A stretch of DNA of 64,000 nucleotides from Streptomyces radicis (GTDB lineage: Bacteria; Actinomycetota; Actinomycetes; Streptomycetales; Streptomycetaceae), in contig NZ_RBDY01000009.1 in assembly GCF_003626575.1 (NCBI RefSeq), positions 1 through 64,000 of the forward strand, read 5' to 3'. The position numbers and the translations under genes are program-made. The notes below the pieces were generated by a model. The model was not told the DNA's origin. It searched no databases and worked only from the letters and a program-made list of their open reading frames with translations. Below are positions 30,548-41,746 of the stretch, piece by piece. Within the stretch, counting starts at the first letter, position 1; every line of letters starts with the position of its first letter.

Positions 30548-31852
30548 ATGGCGGTGACGGCCGCTCGCCGAGAAGCGGGACACGCGGCCGAGGCGCTGCG
30601 CATCGCGGATCGCGTCGCCGGGATCCTGCGGTCGCCCGACGCTCTCGCACCGTTGGCCGACGACCCGGGTGACGTGCTGTCCTTCGCCGACGGCTTCTCG
30701 GGAATATCCCTTCTCTTCGCCGTTCGCGCGGCGGAAGGACGCGAGAGCAGAACGGTCGCCCACGCGCATCTCCAGCGCGCCGCGGCGGCCGTTTCCCGCG
30801 TCCGCTCGCGCAATGCCGGGCTCTATCTGGAAACGGCGGGTCTTGCGTTCGCCCTCGATGCCGCCGCCTCGGTCGGCGGGGGCTATGAAAAGGCGCTCGC
30901 CACCGTGGACCAGGCGCTCATCGAGGTCGTCGAAGAACGCTGCCGCGACATCGACGAAAACCCCCTCGGCCCCTTCCACCGCTATGACGTCATCAGCGGC
31001 CTCACCGGGACAGGGCGCCATCTCCTCGGCCGCGCCCCCGAGCACCTGCCCACGCTGGAACGGGTGTTGAGCACGCTCGTCGCCCTGACCCGGTCCCTGC
31101 GCTACCACGGGGAGACCGTTCCGGCGCTCTGGGCGACCCACCCGCCCAACCTCAGGTCCGAGAACCCGTACTCCATGCGGAAGTACGGCCACCTCAACAC
31201 CGGCCTCTCGCACGGCATCGCGGGACCGCTGGCGCTGCTCTCGCTCGCCCACGCCCGCGGCGTCGCCGTGCCAGGCCAGGAGCGGGCCGTCAGGACCCTG
31301 GTCGCCCTCCTCGAACGGCTCGCGCACGAGGACGAGTTCGGCGTCCACTGGCCCAACGCCGTCTCGCTCGACGAGTGGGCGGGCGCGCCCCGGGAGAGGG
31401 GCCGGACGCGGCCCTCGTGGTGCTACGGCGCGCCCGGCGTCGCGCGCGCCCTCCAGCTCGCGGGGGAGGCGTTCGGCGAGCCGGGCTGGACCGCGCTCGC
31501 CACGGAGTCGGTCGGCTCGTTCCTCAGGGTCCCCATGGAGCACTGGCACATCGACCACTGGTCGCTGTGCCACGGCTGGTCGGGGCTGCTGCACCTGCTG
31601 CGCTTCTTCCGCGACTCCGCCGAGGCCGACCGCGTCCACCACGCCACCGAGGACATCGCCCGCCGCCTCGTCACCGGCCTCGCGGACCCCGACGCGCTGC
31701 GGCTGAGCACGTTCCGTGAGACGGCCGCCCCGCGCCACGGCTGGACCACCCCCGGATTCCTGACCGGCGCCACGGGCCTCGCCCTGGCCCTGCACGCCTA
31801 CGCGAGGGGAGAGCCGTCGGTCGCGTGGGACGCGGCCCTCCTGGTCGCGTGA
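30548..31852 (+). CDS. Lanthionine synthetase C (LanC) cyclase
   Basis: A 434-residue zinc enzyme adding Cys thiols to dehydrated Ser/Thr to close thioether rings. The zinc ligands are Cys292 (S-W-C-Y-G-A-P-G) and Cys341-His342 (L-C-H-G-W-S-G-L); H-G-I-A-G-P-L at about 222 and the final T-P-G-F-L-T-G-A-T-G-L-A-L are also family hallmarks. The ATG at 30548 follows GGGGGGAAGATC; an alternative ATG is at 30527. Starts further upstream fall inside the hairpin stem. Its 3' end overlaps the LanB GTG by four bases. The order A-C-B differs from the usual B-before-C. Confidence 0.95.
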   Translation: MAVTAARREAGHAAEALRIADRVAGILRSPDALAPLADDPGDVLSFADGFSGISLLFAVRAAEGRESRTVAHAHLQRAAAAVSRVRSRNAGLYLETAGLAFALDAAASVGGGYEKALATVDQALIEVVEERCRDIDENPLGPFHRYDVISGLTGTGRHLLGRAPEHLPTLERVLSTLVALTRSLRYHGETVPALWATHPPNLRSENPYSMRKYGHLNTGLSHGIAGPLALLSLAHARGVAVPGQERAVRTLVALLERLAHEDEFGVHWPNAVSLDEWAGAPRERGRTRPSWCYGAPGVARALQLAGEAFGEPGWTALATESVGSFLRVPMEHWHIDHWSLCHGWSGLLHLLRFFRDSAEADRVHHATEDIARRLVTGLADPDALRLSTFRETAAPRHGWTTPGFLTGATGLALALHAYARGEPSVAWDAALLVA

Positions 31853-34800
31853 CCGAACTCCCTGAGCACGCAGAGGGGAAGCAGTTGAACGACCCGACGC
31901 CCCCGGCCGCCGCCTTCTCGGCCGTCGGCCCCGTCCATCTCCGGCTGGCCGCCCTCGGCCCCGCCGGGCCGCACACCGAGCCGCTGTCCTGCCCCCACCC
32001 GGGCGGCCCCTGCGTCGCCGACATGACCGACTGGGTCGTCCGCGCCACGGGGAACGCCGTCTTCCGCGAGGCCATCGCGGTCTCCAGCCCCTCGTTGCAC
32101 GGCTCGATCCTGCGGATACGCGCAGGCGACGCCATCGGCCGCAAGAAGCTGCGCAGGGTCGTGAGCGCGGTCGCCCGGTACGGGCTGCGGACCTCGGGGC
32201 GCCCCAGCCCGTTCGGGCTCCAGGCGGGCGTCGTCCCCGCGCGCTTCGGCGAACGGGCCGCCTCCACGGTCGACGGCGCCACCGACCGGGTCGTCAGGCT
32301 CGACGCCGCGTTCGCCGACGTGCTCGCGCTCCGCCGCCTCCAGGACCCGGACGCCCGCCGCGCGCTCGACGTCGCGTTCACCGACCTCGTCCACCGGCGC
32401 GGCGAGCACCTGCTGTTCCCCCGCGCCCGCACGTCGGACGACGCGAACGACCCCGTCAGCCGCCAGGCGCTCACCCTGCGGGCCACCCCGCTGCTCCTGC
32501 GGGTGCGGGACGCCGCGGCCGAGCCGATCCGCTACGCGGACCTGCTCGCCAAGCTGCTGGCCGACACCCCTAGACCGACCGACGCCCCTGGACCGACCGA
32601 CGCGCCGGGGCCCTCCGAGGCCGCGCTCGACCGCTACCTTCTCGACCTGCTCCGGCACGACGTCCTCACCACACCCGAGGGACTGCGTCACCTCGATGTC
32701 ACCCCGGCCGCCCGCGCGGACGGCGTCCCGGGTCAACTCGCCACGCTCATCCGGGAGTACGAGGCCACCGCCGCCGGTGAGGGCGCGGACGCGTGGCACG
32801 CGGTGGTCGCCGAGGCCGAACGCCTGGCCCCCGGCCTTCGGCCCGCCACCCCGCAGGTGGATCTGCGCTTCAGGGGCCGGGTCGAGCTGCCGCCCCCCGT
32901 CCGCGCGGCGGCGGAGGCGCTCGCCACCGCGCTGTGGCGGGTGTTCCCCCGCGACGGCTCCTATGCCCACATGCGCCGCTACCGCGAGGCGTTCGAGAGC
33001 CGCTACGGCGTCGACGCGCCCGTGCGCCTGCCCGACCTCATCGACCCCCACCGCGGCCTCGGCTTCCCCGAGAGCTACGTCGTGCCGCGCTCCGAGCGGT
33101 TCGCCGGGGGCGCGGCCCAGGCCGCACCGGGCGCCGACCCCGACCAGCGGCGCACCCGGCGGCTGGCCCGGCTGCTCCACCGTGGCGTCACCGACCCCTC
33201 GGGCGAGGTCGTGCTCGGCCCCGACGACATCGATGAGCTCGCCACCGTCGCGCCTGGCGACAGCTCGGGAACGCTCGACGTGTGCTTCCAGCTCCTCGCC
33301 CCGAGCCGGTCCGCCGTCGAGGCCGGTGACTTCCTCCTCTTCCCCACCCAGGTCACCGGCGCGCAGACCGGCGGGGCGCTGTCCGGGCGCTTCGCCGCCA
33401 CCCTGGGCAACGCCGAGGCGCTCGGCGAGGTGCTCGCCGCGCCCGACGACGGCGCGCTGCCCGCCCAGCTGCTGTTCCCGCAGAGCCGGGGCCGCGTCGG
33501 CAACGTGCTGCGCACCCCGCCGCTGCTCCCGCACCGCATCCCCTTCGGGCTCCACGCCGACCCGAGGGCTCCCGGCCACATCGACTGGCGCGACGTGCTC
33601 GTGGTGGCCGAGGACGGCGTGCTGCGCGCCGTGTGGGAACGCACGGGCCAGTACCTCCGCCCGGTGCTGCCGCACATGCTCGACGCCTCGGCGTTCGCCC
33701 CCAACGTGGCCCGGCTGCTCGCCGAGTTGCGGTTCACCGACCCGGCCGAGATCTGGGGCCCCTGGCAGTGGGGCACCGGGCTGGGCGAGCTGCCCTTCCT
33801 GCCCCGCGTCAGGCTCGGCCGCTGCGTGCTCTCGCCGCGCAGCTGGCTGCCGGGGGCGCCGCCGCCCGCCGAGGACGAGGGGCCAGCCGCGTTCGACCAC
33901 TGGCGCGAGGCCGCCGGGCTGCCCCGGCGCGTGGTCATCGGCAGGGAGGACCGCTTCTACGGCGTCGACCTCGCCGTTCCCTTCCACCGCGCGCTGCTGC
34001 GCAGGGAGATGGCCGAGGGCGGGGAGCGGATCCACGAGGACCCGCGCGCCGAGGGCGGGGGCCACGGCTGGCTCGACGGGCGCGGCCACGAGATCGTCGT
34101 GCCGATGGTCCCGGCCGCGCCCCGCGCCCGGCGCACCGTGCCGCCGCGGCGCGGCGCCCGCGGCCCCGCGGGGGAGTGGGCCTATGTCAAGGTCTACGCG
34201 GTCCGCGACAGCCAGGACGCGCTGATCGCGGGCCCGCTCGCCGACCTGGTCCGCTCGGTCGGCGAGCACGCGGACGGCTGGTTCTTCCTGCGCTACGCCG
34301 ACCCCGTCGAGCATGTGCGGCTGCGGCTGCGGGCCGCCCCCGACGCGCTGCGCCACGAGGTCTGGCCGCGGCTCACCGCCGGGCTGCTCGACCTGGCCGA
34401 CCAGGGCGTCGTCCGCGACCACACCGTCGCGCGCTACGAGCCCGAGCTGGCGCGTTACGGGGGGCCCGCGGGCCTGGGGCACGCCGAGGAGATCTTCTGC
34501 CTGGACAGCCAGCTGGCGCTCGCCGGACTGCGCGCCCTGCGCCGCCCCAGGTCCCGGCTGACCGCCGACACCCTGGTCGCCGCCCACTACGCCGTGCTGC
34601 TCGAGGCGTTGGGCCCCTGGGACTGGCCGCGCTGGGCGGCGGCACACTTCGAACGCAGCGTGGACGGCGAGGTGACCCCCGCCGCCCTGGCCGCGGCCCG
34701 TGACCTGATCCACCCCGGGGAGACCGCCGCGCGCCTGGAGTCCGCCCTCGCCGTCCGCGGCCTCGCCGCGGCGTGGCGCGAGGCCGCGGGGCCCGGGGCC

Positions 34801-35010
34801 ATGGGCGAGCTGCTCGGCCTCGGGCCCGGGTCGGCGCGCCCTGGGCCCGAGGGCGAGCCCGTGCTGCTCAGCCTGCTGCACATGCAGCACAACCGCCTGG
34901 TCGGCACGGGGCACGGGGACGAGCACGTCAGCCTCAAGCTGCTCGGCCATGTGGCCCGCCGCCTGCTGGGCGCCGCCGCCCCGCGCACCCACCGTTCCGA
35001 CGCACCGTGA
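31849..35010 (+). CDS. Full-length lantibiotic dehydratase (LanB)
   Basis: About 1,053 residues, full length for LanB. The N-terminal glutamyl-transfer domain includes S-S-P-S-L-H, R-K-K-L-R-R-V-V-S-A-V-A-R-Y, R-T-S-G-R-P-S-P-F-G-L, and R-Y-R-E-A-F-E-S-R-Y-G with V-R-L-P-D-L. The C-terminal elimination (SpaB_C/thiopeptide-type) domain starts near W-A-Y-V-K-V-Y and contains W-F-F-L-R-Y-A-D-P and H-V-R-L-R-L-R. LanB uses glutamyl-tRNA to activate and dehydrate Ser/Thr of the precursor. The start is either the GTG at 31849 (GTGA overlap with LanC) or a TTG at 31885 preceded by GAGGGGAAG. Confidence 0.95.
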   Translation: MTELPEHAEGKQLNDPTPPAAAFSAVGPVHLRLAALGPAGPHTEPLSCPHPGGPCVADMTDWVVRATGNAVFREAIAVSSPSLHGSILRIRAGDAIGRKKLRRVVSAVARYGLRTSGRPSPFGLQAGVVPARFGERAASTVDGATDRVVRLDAAFADVLALRRLQDPDARRALDVAFTDLVHRRGEHLLFPRARTSDDANDPVSRQALTLRATPLLLRVRDAAAEPIRYADLLAKLLADTPRPTDAPGPTDAPGPSEAALDRYLLDLLRHDVLTTPEGLRHLDVTPAARADGVPGQLATLIREYEATAAGEGADAWHAVVAEAERLAPGLRPATPQVDLRFRGRVELPPPVRAAAEALATALWRVFPRDGSYAHMRRYREAFESRYGVDAPVRLPDLIDPHRGLGFPESYVVPRSERFAGGAAQAAPGADPDQRRTRRLARLLHRGVTDPSGEVVLGPDDIDELATVAPGDSSGTLDVCFQLLAPSRSAVEAGDFLLFPTQVTGAQTGGALSGRFAATLGNAEALGEVLAAPDDGALPAQLLFPQSRGRVGNVLRTPPLLPHRIPFGLHADPRAPGHIDWRDVLVVAEDGVLRAVWERTGQYLRPVLPHMLDASAFAPNVARLLAELRFTDPAEIWGPWQWGTGLGELPFLPRVRLGRCVLSPRSWLPGAPPPAEDEGPAAFDHWREAAGLPRRVVIGREDRFYGVDLAVPFHRALLRREMAEGGERIHEDPRAEGGGHGWLDGRGHEIVVPMVPAAPRARRTVPPRRGARGPAGEWAYVKVYAVRDSQDALIAGPLADLVRSVGEHADGWFFLRYADPVEHVRLRLRAAPDALRHEVWPRLTAGLLDLADQGVVRDHTVARYEPELARYGGPAGLGHAEEIFCLDSQLALAGLRALRRPRSRLTADTLVAAHYAVLLEALGPWDWPRWAAAHFERSVDGEVTPAALAAARDLIHPGETAARLESALAVRGLAAAWREAAGPGAMGELLGLGPGSARPGPEGEPVLLSLLHMQHNRLVGTGHGDEHVSLKLLGHVARRLLGAAAPRTHRSDAP

Positions 35011-35018
35011 GGAGCCCG

Positions 35019-35756
35019 ATGACCACCCGGCCCACCCGGCCCGCCAGGCCCGCCGCCCTGCCCCCGCTCACCGACGACCCCGACGAGGCCAGGGAGCACC
35101 TGGCCGCCCACGGCGTCGCCCGGCTGACCGGCGCCCTCCCCGAGCCCGCGCTCTCCGAGCTGCGCGGGGCCGTGCTCTCGGCCGCCCTGCACGACCCCCC
35201 GCCCGCCGACCGCGCCCAGGGCGTGGCCAGCCAGCGCGTGTGGGCGCTCTTCGCCCAGGGCGAGGGGTTCCTGCGGCTCGCCGAACACCCCGTCGCGCTC
35301 GACCTGATCGCGTCGATCCTCGGCCCGAGCCCCCTGCTGTCCAACCTGAGCGCCAACATCACCCACCCCGGCACCGGCGCCATGACCCCGCACTTCGACC
35401 AGGACTGGGCCGAACGCCCCTGGCCCCACGCGCTCGCCGCCCACGCCATCTGGATGCTCGACGACTTCACCGAGGAGAACGGCGCCACCCTTGTCGTGCC
35501 CGGCAGCCACCTCGCCCCCGAGCCGCCGCCCGACGCGCACCTGGTCCCCGCCACGGGCCCCGCGGGCACCGCGCTGCTCCTGGACGCGAGGGTGTGGCAC
35601 GGCACCGGGCGCAACGCGTCGGCCGACGACAGCAGGATCGGCGTTCTCGCCTACTACTGCCGCTCCTATGTCCGGCCGCAGAACAACTTCGCCCTGATGC
35701 TGTTCGAACACCTTCAGAAGATGTCGCCAGCGCGCAGGGAACTGCTCGGACTGTGA
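35019..35756 (+). CDS. Phytanoyl-CoA dioxygenase (PhyH)-family Fe(II)/2-oxoglutarate oxygenase
   Basis: A 245-residue oxygenase, last gene of the lanthipeptide operon, eight bases after LanB with ribosome site GAGGAG. The iron triad is His125 and Asp127 (P-H-F-D-Q-D-W) and His194 (R-V-W-H-G-T-G-R-N); Arg206 (D-D-S-R-I-G-V) is placed to bind 2-oxoglutarate. The family hydroxylates unactivated carbons. Coupling to lanBC suggests it hydroxylates a residue of the core peptide, by analogy with the Asp hydroxylase CinX of class II cinnamycin, which is a different protein. The target residue is unknown; Ile42, Pro43, Pro61/62, Leu52/54 and Asn60 are candidates. Confidence 0.88.
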   Translation: MTTRPTRPARPAALPPLTDDPDEAREHLAAHGVARLTGALPEPALSELRGAVLSAALHDPPPADRAQGVASQRVWALFAQGEGFLRLAEHPVALDLIASILGPSPLLSNLSANITHPGTGAMTPHFDQDWAERPWPHALAAHAIWMLDDFTEENGATLVVPGSHLAPEPPPDAHLVPATGPAGTALLLDARVWHGTGRNASADDSRIGVLAYYCRSYVRPQNNFALMLFEHLQKMSPARRELLGL

Positions 35757-35927
35757 CCGTCGCCACCGCTTCCGGCGAGGCGGGACTCTCGGCCGGGGCG
35801 GTGGCCGCGGCGCCGTACCATGGGTGAGGCCGGTGCCGTGGCGTGGTCCCGTGGGGGTGCGACCCTCGCCGGGCGGGCGTCCCTGCCGAGCCCTTTCCGC
35901 AGCGATCTCGGGAGAAGCGCCCCAGCC

Positions 35928-37796
<1,869 letters not shown>

Positions 37797-37839
37797 CGTC
37801 CCGCCGCGCGTCTTCTGTCCGGTCTGCCCTTTTCGGCCC

Positions 37840-37859
37840 GGTCCTGTCAAGGACCTTTT
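37840..37859 (+). terminator. Intrinsic terminator after typA
   Basis: GGTCCT (37840-37845), GTCA loop, AGGACC (37850-37855), then TTTT. It is one of the few classic T-tract terminators in the window. Confidence 0.7.
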
Positions 37860-37984
37860 CGGCCGTTAGTTCGAGGTACCGTCCGATATGCGGACCAGGG
37901 CACTTGAGATACGTCACATCAGTCCGGATACCGGAGAGTGTTCATCTGGGACTTGTCCCATATGTCCCTTCTGCTCTCCTCATC

Positions 37985-38047
37985 TTCATCAAAATGAAAT
38001 AGCGCATCGGTGGTTCACCGCAGGTTTATGCCCAATAGTTGTGGGCA
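37985..38047 (+). promoter_or_regulatory. AT-rich leader with dyads before the first oligopeptide operon
   Basis: The stretch 37860-38127 has no gene. It contains TTCAT-CAAA-ATGAA (37985-37998) and TGCCCA-ATAGTTG-TGGGCA (38029-38047) in an unusually AT-rich patch about 100 bp before the binding-protein start. This is where the promoter and its control sites should lie; I cannot assign a -35/-10 confidently. Confidence 0.35.
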
Positions 38048-38127
38048 TTGCGAACCGGACGCGGGTAGACCTCCGCGGTCCGGGGTTCCCTGTGCATTCG
38101 AAGTGGACTCCCAAGGAGGCAAAGCCC

Positions 38128-39765
38128 ATGCGTGGTGCTCGCAGCGCCAAGTGGGTCGCCGGGGCGATAGCCGTGGCTCTGGCCGCGTCCGCCTGTGGCG
38201 GCGACGATGGTGACGATGGTGAAGACGGCGCGAGCGAAGGCAGCGGCGAGGGCATCGTCAGGATCGACGGCGGCGAACCGCAGAACGCGCTGATCCCGAC
38301 GAACACGAACGAGCAGTTCGGCGCTCTGGTGATCCAGAACGTGTTCTCCAAGCTCGTCGACTTCGCCGACGACGGCTCGACCTTCACGGTCGCCGCCGAG
38401 TCCGTCGAGGCCAACGAGGACAACTCCCTCTGGACCATCACCCTCAAGGACGGCTGGACCTTCCACGACGGCACTCCGGTCACCGCCGAGAGCTACGTCA
38501 ACGCGTGGAACTGGGCCGCCAACATCCAGAACGAGCAGAACAACGCCTTCTGGTTCGCCGACATCGTCGGCTACGAGGACGTCCACCCCGAGGAGGAGGG
38601 CGCCGAGCCCACCGCCGAGACGATGTCCGGCCTCGCGGTGGTCGACGACCTCACCTTCACGATCGAGCTGACCACCCCGGTCTCGTACTACGACTACAAG
38701 CTCGGCTACGACGCGTTCACGCCGCTGCCCGAGTCGTTCTACGACGACCCCGAGGCGTTCGGCGAGTCCCCGGTGGGCAACGGCCCCTACGAGTTCGTCT
38801 CGTGGGAGCACGAGGAGACCATCGAGCTGGCCCGCTACGAGGACTACCAGGGCGACAACGCCGCGCAGAACGGCGGGATCCAGATCCAGGCGTACGACAG
38901 CCTGGAGACCGCCTACACCGACCTCCAGTCGGGCAACCTGGACATCATCCGCCAGGTCGCGCCGCGTGACCTGCCGCTCTACCGCCAGGACCTCGGCGAG
39001 GACCGCTCGGTCGCCCAGCCCTACAACGGCATCCAGACCATCACCCCGGTCTGGTACGAGTGGGACGCGACCGACAACCCCGCCCAGGTGCTCCAGGGCG
39101 TCTCGATGGCCATCGACCGGGAGACCATCACGCAGACCGTGCTCAACGGCTCGCGCTTCCCGGCCGACAGCTACCTGCCCCCCGGCGTCTACGGGTACCA
39201 GGAGAACGCCGACGGCACCATCACGGACTTCAACCCCGAAGAGGCGCAGCGGCTGGTCGAGGAGGGCGGCGGCGTTCCCGACGACCGCCTGGTCATCCAG
39301 TACAACGCCGACGCCGACCACCAGGAGTGGGTCGAGGCCGTCTGCAACAGCGTGATCGAGGTCCTGGACATCGAGTGCGTCGGCGACCCGCTGGTCGACT
39401 TCGCCACCGACCTGGAGGCTCGTGAGGCCGGCGAGGTCCAGAGCATGTACCGCGGCGGCTGGTTCGCCGACTACCCGCTCAACGTCAACTTCCTGAAGGA
39501 GCTGTACGCGTCCTACGCGCACAGCAACTACGGGCAGTTCGACTCCCCCGAGGTGGACGCGCTGTTCGCCGAGGGTGACGCGGCCGCCGACCTGGACGCC
39601 ACCGTGGCCGCCTACCAGGAGGCGGAGCAGCTGCTCTTCGAGCAGATGCCGAGCATCCCGCTGTGGTTCAACGCCGTCAACGGTGGCTGGGGCCCCAACG
39701 TGGACAATGTGGTCTTCAACAGCGCCGGTCAGCCGATCCTGACCGACGTCACGGTCAGCGAGTAA
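38128..39765 (+). CDS. Oligopeptide-binding lipoprotein, importer I
   Basis: A 545-residue family 5 solute-binding lipoprotein. The signal peptide starts M-R-G-A-R-S-A-K-W-V-A-G, lipobox A-A-S-A-C with lipidated Cys23, followed by an acidic linker. Landmarks: G-W-T-F-H-D-G-T-P-V-T-A-E-S-Y near residue 117, V-G-N-G-P-Y-E-F, S-M-A-I-D-R-E-T-I. A near-perfect AAGGAGG precedes the ATG. It captures extracellular oligopeptides for the permease and ATPases encoded directly downstream. The N-terminus resembles binding proteins of Streptomyces bldK-region importers. Confidence 0.95.
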   Translation: MRGARSAKWVAGAIAVALAASACGGDDGDDGEDGASEGSGEGIVRIDGGEPQNALIPTNTNEQFGALVIQNVFSKLVDFADDGSTFTVAAESVEANEDNSLWTITLKDGWTFHDGTPVTAESYVNAWNWAANIQNEQNNAFWFADIVGYEDVHPEEEGAEPTAETMSGLAVVDDLTFTIELTTPVSYYDYKLGYDAFTPLPESFYDDPEAFGESPVGNGPYEFVSWEHEETIELARYEDYQGDNAAQNGGIQIQAYDSLETAYTDLQSGNLDIIRQVAPRDLPLYRQDLGEDRSVAQPYNGIQTITPVWYEWDATDNPAQVLQGVSMAIDRETITQTVLNGSRFPADSYLPPGVYGYQENADGTITDFNPEEAQRLVEEGGGVPDDRLVIQYNADADHQEWVEAVCNSVIEVLDIECVGDPLVDFATDLEAREAGEVQSMYRGGWFADYPLNVNFLKELYASYAHSNYGQFDSPEVDALFAEGDAAADLDATVAAYQEAEQLLFEQMPSIPLWFNAVNGGWGPNVDNVVFNSAGQPILTDVTVSE

Positions 39766-39862
39766 CACCGCCGGCCGGGAACCAGCAGTGAAAGGGGGGC
39801 CGGCAGGCCGTTCCATCGACCGGAACGGCCTGTCGGCCCCGTCCACATGACATGGAGGAAAA

Positions 39863-40792
39863 ATGGGGCGCTATGTCGCGCGGCGACTGCTCCAGATGAT
39901 CCCGGTGTTCATCGGCTCCACGTTCATCATCTTCATGATGATGTACGCCCTGCCCGGTGACCCGATCAGGGCCCTGTGGGGCGAACGCGCCCCCGACCAC
40001 GCCCAGATGGCGGCGATGAGGGAAGAACTCGGCCTCAACGACCACATCCTGAAGCAGTACTGGGACTACCTCCTGGGGCTGCTCCAGGGCGACTTCGGCA
40101 CCCAGATCCGCAGCAGACGCGAGGTCACCGAGGTCATCGGCGACGCGCTCCCCGCCACGCTGCGCCTCACCGTGATGGCCTTCTCGATCATCGTGGTCGT
40201 GGGCATCGGCCTCGGCCTGGTCGCCGGGCTCCGCGCCGGGCGGAAGACCGACACGGCCATCCTCTTCGTCACCCTGCTGCTGATCTCGCTGCCCGTCTTC
40301 GTGATCGGCTACCTGTACCAGACCTACCCGGGCCAGCAGTGGGGCTGGATCACCCCCGTGGTCCAGGACTCCGAGAACTGGGGCGACCTGCTCCTGCCGG
40401 CCCTGGCGCTGGCCTCGCTCTCCCTCGCCTATGTCGCGCGCCTGACCCGGAGCTCGATCGTCGAGAACCGGCGCGCCGACTACATGCGCACCGCCAAGGC
40501 CAAGGGCCTCACGCGGACCCGCGCGGTGCGGGTGCACCTGCTGCGCAACTCCCTCATCCCCGTGGTCACCTTCCTCGGCGTCAACCTGGGCGAGCTGATG
40601 ACGGGCGCCATCGTCACCGAGGGCATCTTCAACATCCACGGCATCGGGCGGCTGGTCTACAGCGCGCTGAACGAGCGCGAGGGCGCCACCGTCGTCGGCG
40701 TCGTCAGCTTCGTGATCGTCGTCTATCTCGTCGTGGCCCTCATCGTCGACCTGCTCTACGCGGTCCTGGACCCGAGGATTCGCTATGCCTGA
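39863..40792 (+). CDS. Oligopeptide ABC permease, OppB type, importer I
   Basis: A 309-residue inner-membrane permease with six predicted helices, starting M-G-R-Y-V-A-R-R-L-L-Q-M-I-P-V. The EAA loop reads A-D-Y-M-R-T-A-K-A-K-G-L with A-I-V-T-E-G-I-F-N-I-H-G-I-G-R-L after it, both OppB/DppB hallmarks. GGAGG is a few bases upstream of the ATG. It pairs with the OppC-type subunit whose start overlaps its end by eight bases. Confidence 0.95.
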   Translation: MGRYVARRLLQMIPVFIGSTFIIFMMMYALPGDPIRALWGERAPDHAQMAAMREELGLNDHILKQYWDYLLGLLQGDFGTQIRSRREVTEVIGDALPATLRLTVMAFSIIVVVGIGLGLVAGLRAGRKTDTAILFVTLLLISLPVFVIGYLYQTYPGQQWGWITPVVQDSENWGDLLLPALALASLSLAYVARLTRSSIVENRRADYMRTAKAKGLTRTRAVRVHLLRNSLIPVVTFLGVNLGELMTGAIVTEGIFNIHGIGRLVYSALNEREGATVVGVVSFVIVVYLVVALIVDLLYAVLDPRIRYA

Positions 40793-41735
40793 CGCTCTGG
40801 AGAAGGAAGCCGTACCCACCGCCGGCGGCCCCGCGACCGTGGCCGTCGTCGAGGCGGGACCCGCCCCCGGCAGGGCCCGCAGCCTGTGGTCGGACGCCTG
40901 GCGTGACCTGCGGCGCAAGCCGACGTTCGTCATCCCGGCCTTCGTGATCGCGCTCCTGCTCGTGATGGCCGCGTTCCCCGGCTGGTTCACCTCGGTGAGC
41001 CCGCGCGAGGCCGACCTCGCCAACAACTTCCTGCGCGAGCCCGAGCTCACCCACTTCTTCTCGCCCGAGTGGCTCGGCTACAACCAGCAGGGGCAGAGCA
41101 TCTACGCGCGGATGATCTACGGCACCCGCGCCTCGATCGTCATCGGCATCTCCGTCACCGCCCTCGTCCTGGTCTTCGGCAGCCTGGTGGGCATGCTGGC
41201 CGGGTACTTCGGGGGCTGGATCGACGGCCTGCTCTCCCGGGTCATCGACATCTTCCTCGGCATCCCGTTCCTGCTCGGCGCCATGGTGGTGCTGGTCTCG
41301 TTCGACACGAGGACCGAGTGGACGGTGATCCTGGCCCTGGCGTTCCTCGGCTGGACGACCATCGCGAGGGTCATGCGCGGCTCGGTGATCTCCATCAAGC
41401 AGTCCGACTACGTGGTCGCCGCCCGCTCGCTCGGCGCGGGCACGTGGCGCATCCTGCTGCGCCATGTGCTGCCCAACGCCGCGGCCCCGGTGATCGTCGT
41501 GGCGATGATCGCCCTGGGCGGGTACATCACGGCGGAGGCCGTGCTGTCGTTCCTCGGCATCGGCCTCACCGAGCCGGCGATCTCGTGGGGCGGCGACATC
41601 AACAGGGCGGGCGGCCAGATCCGCACCGCGTCGTTCCTGCTGCTCTACCCGTCGCTGCTGCTCGGCATCACCATCCTGTCCTTCCTGATGCTGGGTGACG
41701 CCGTGCGTGACGCCCTCGACCCCAAGCTGCGCTGA
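40785..41735 (+). CDS. Oligopeptide ABC permease, OppC type, importer I
   Basis: A 316-residue permease with an N-terminal cytoplasmic extension containing S-L-W-S-D-A-W-R-D-L-R-R-K-P, then six helices. The EAA loop is S-D-Y-V-V-A-A-R-S-L-G-A-G, followed by H-V-L-P-N-A-A-A-P-V-I-V and L-S-F-L-G-I-G. Family members form the translocation pore with OppB. It overlaps the previous gene and is followed 11 bases later by the first ATPase gene. Confidence 0.95.
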   Translation: MPDALEKEAVPTAGGPATVAVVEAGPAPGRARSLWSDAWRDLRRKPTFVIPAFVIALLLVMAAFPGWFTSVSPREADLANNFLREPELTHFFSPEWLGYNQQGQSIYARMIYGTRASIVIGISVTALVLVFGSLVGMLAGYFGGWIDGLLSRVIDIFLGIPFLLGAMVVLVSFDTRTEWTVILALAFLGWTTIARVMRGSVISIKQSDYVVAARSLGAGTWRILLRHVLPNAAAPVIVVAMIALGGYITAEAVLSFLGIGLTEPAISWGGDINRAGGQIRTASFLLLYPSLLLGITILSFLMLGDAVRDALDPKLR

Positions 41736-41746
41736 GGGAGACGCAC

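Noticed and set aside
31798..34992. Long minus-strand frames opposite LanB, and similar mirror frames opposite typA and the transporters
   Set aside because: They are antisense shadows of high-GC coding sequence, without domains or start signals.
30249..35010. Thiopeptide cluster
   Set aside because: The C-terminal LanB domain and Cys-rich core could suggest it, but LanB is full-length, LanC is present, and there is no YcaO cyclodehydratase or pyridine synthase.
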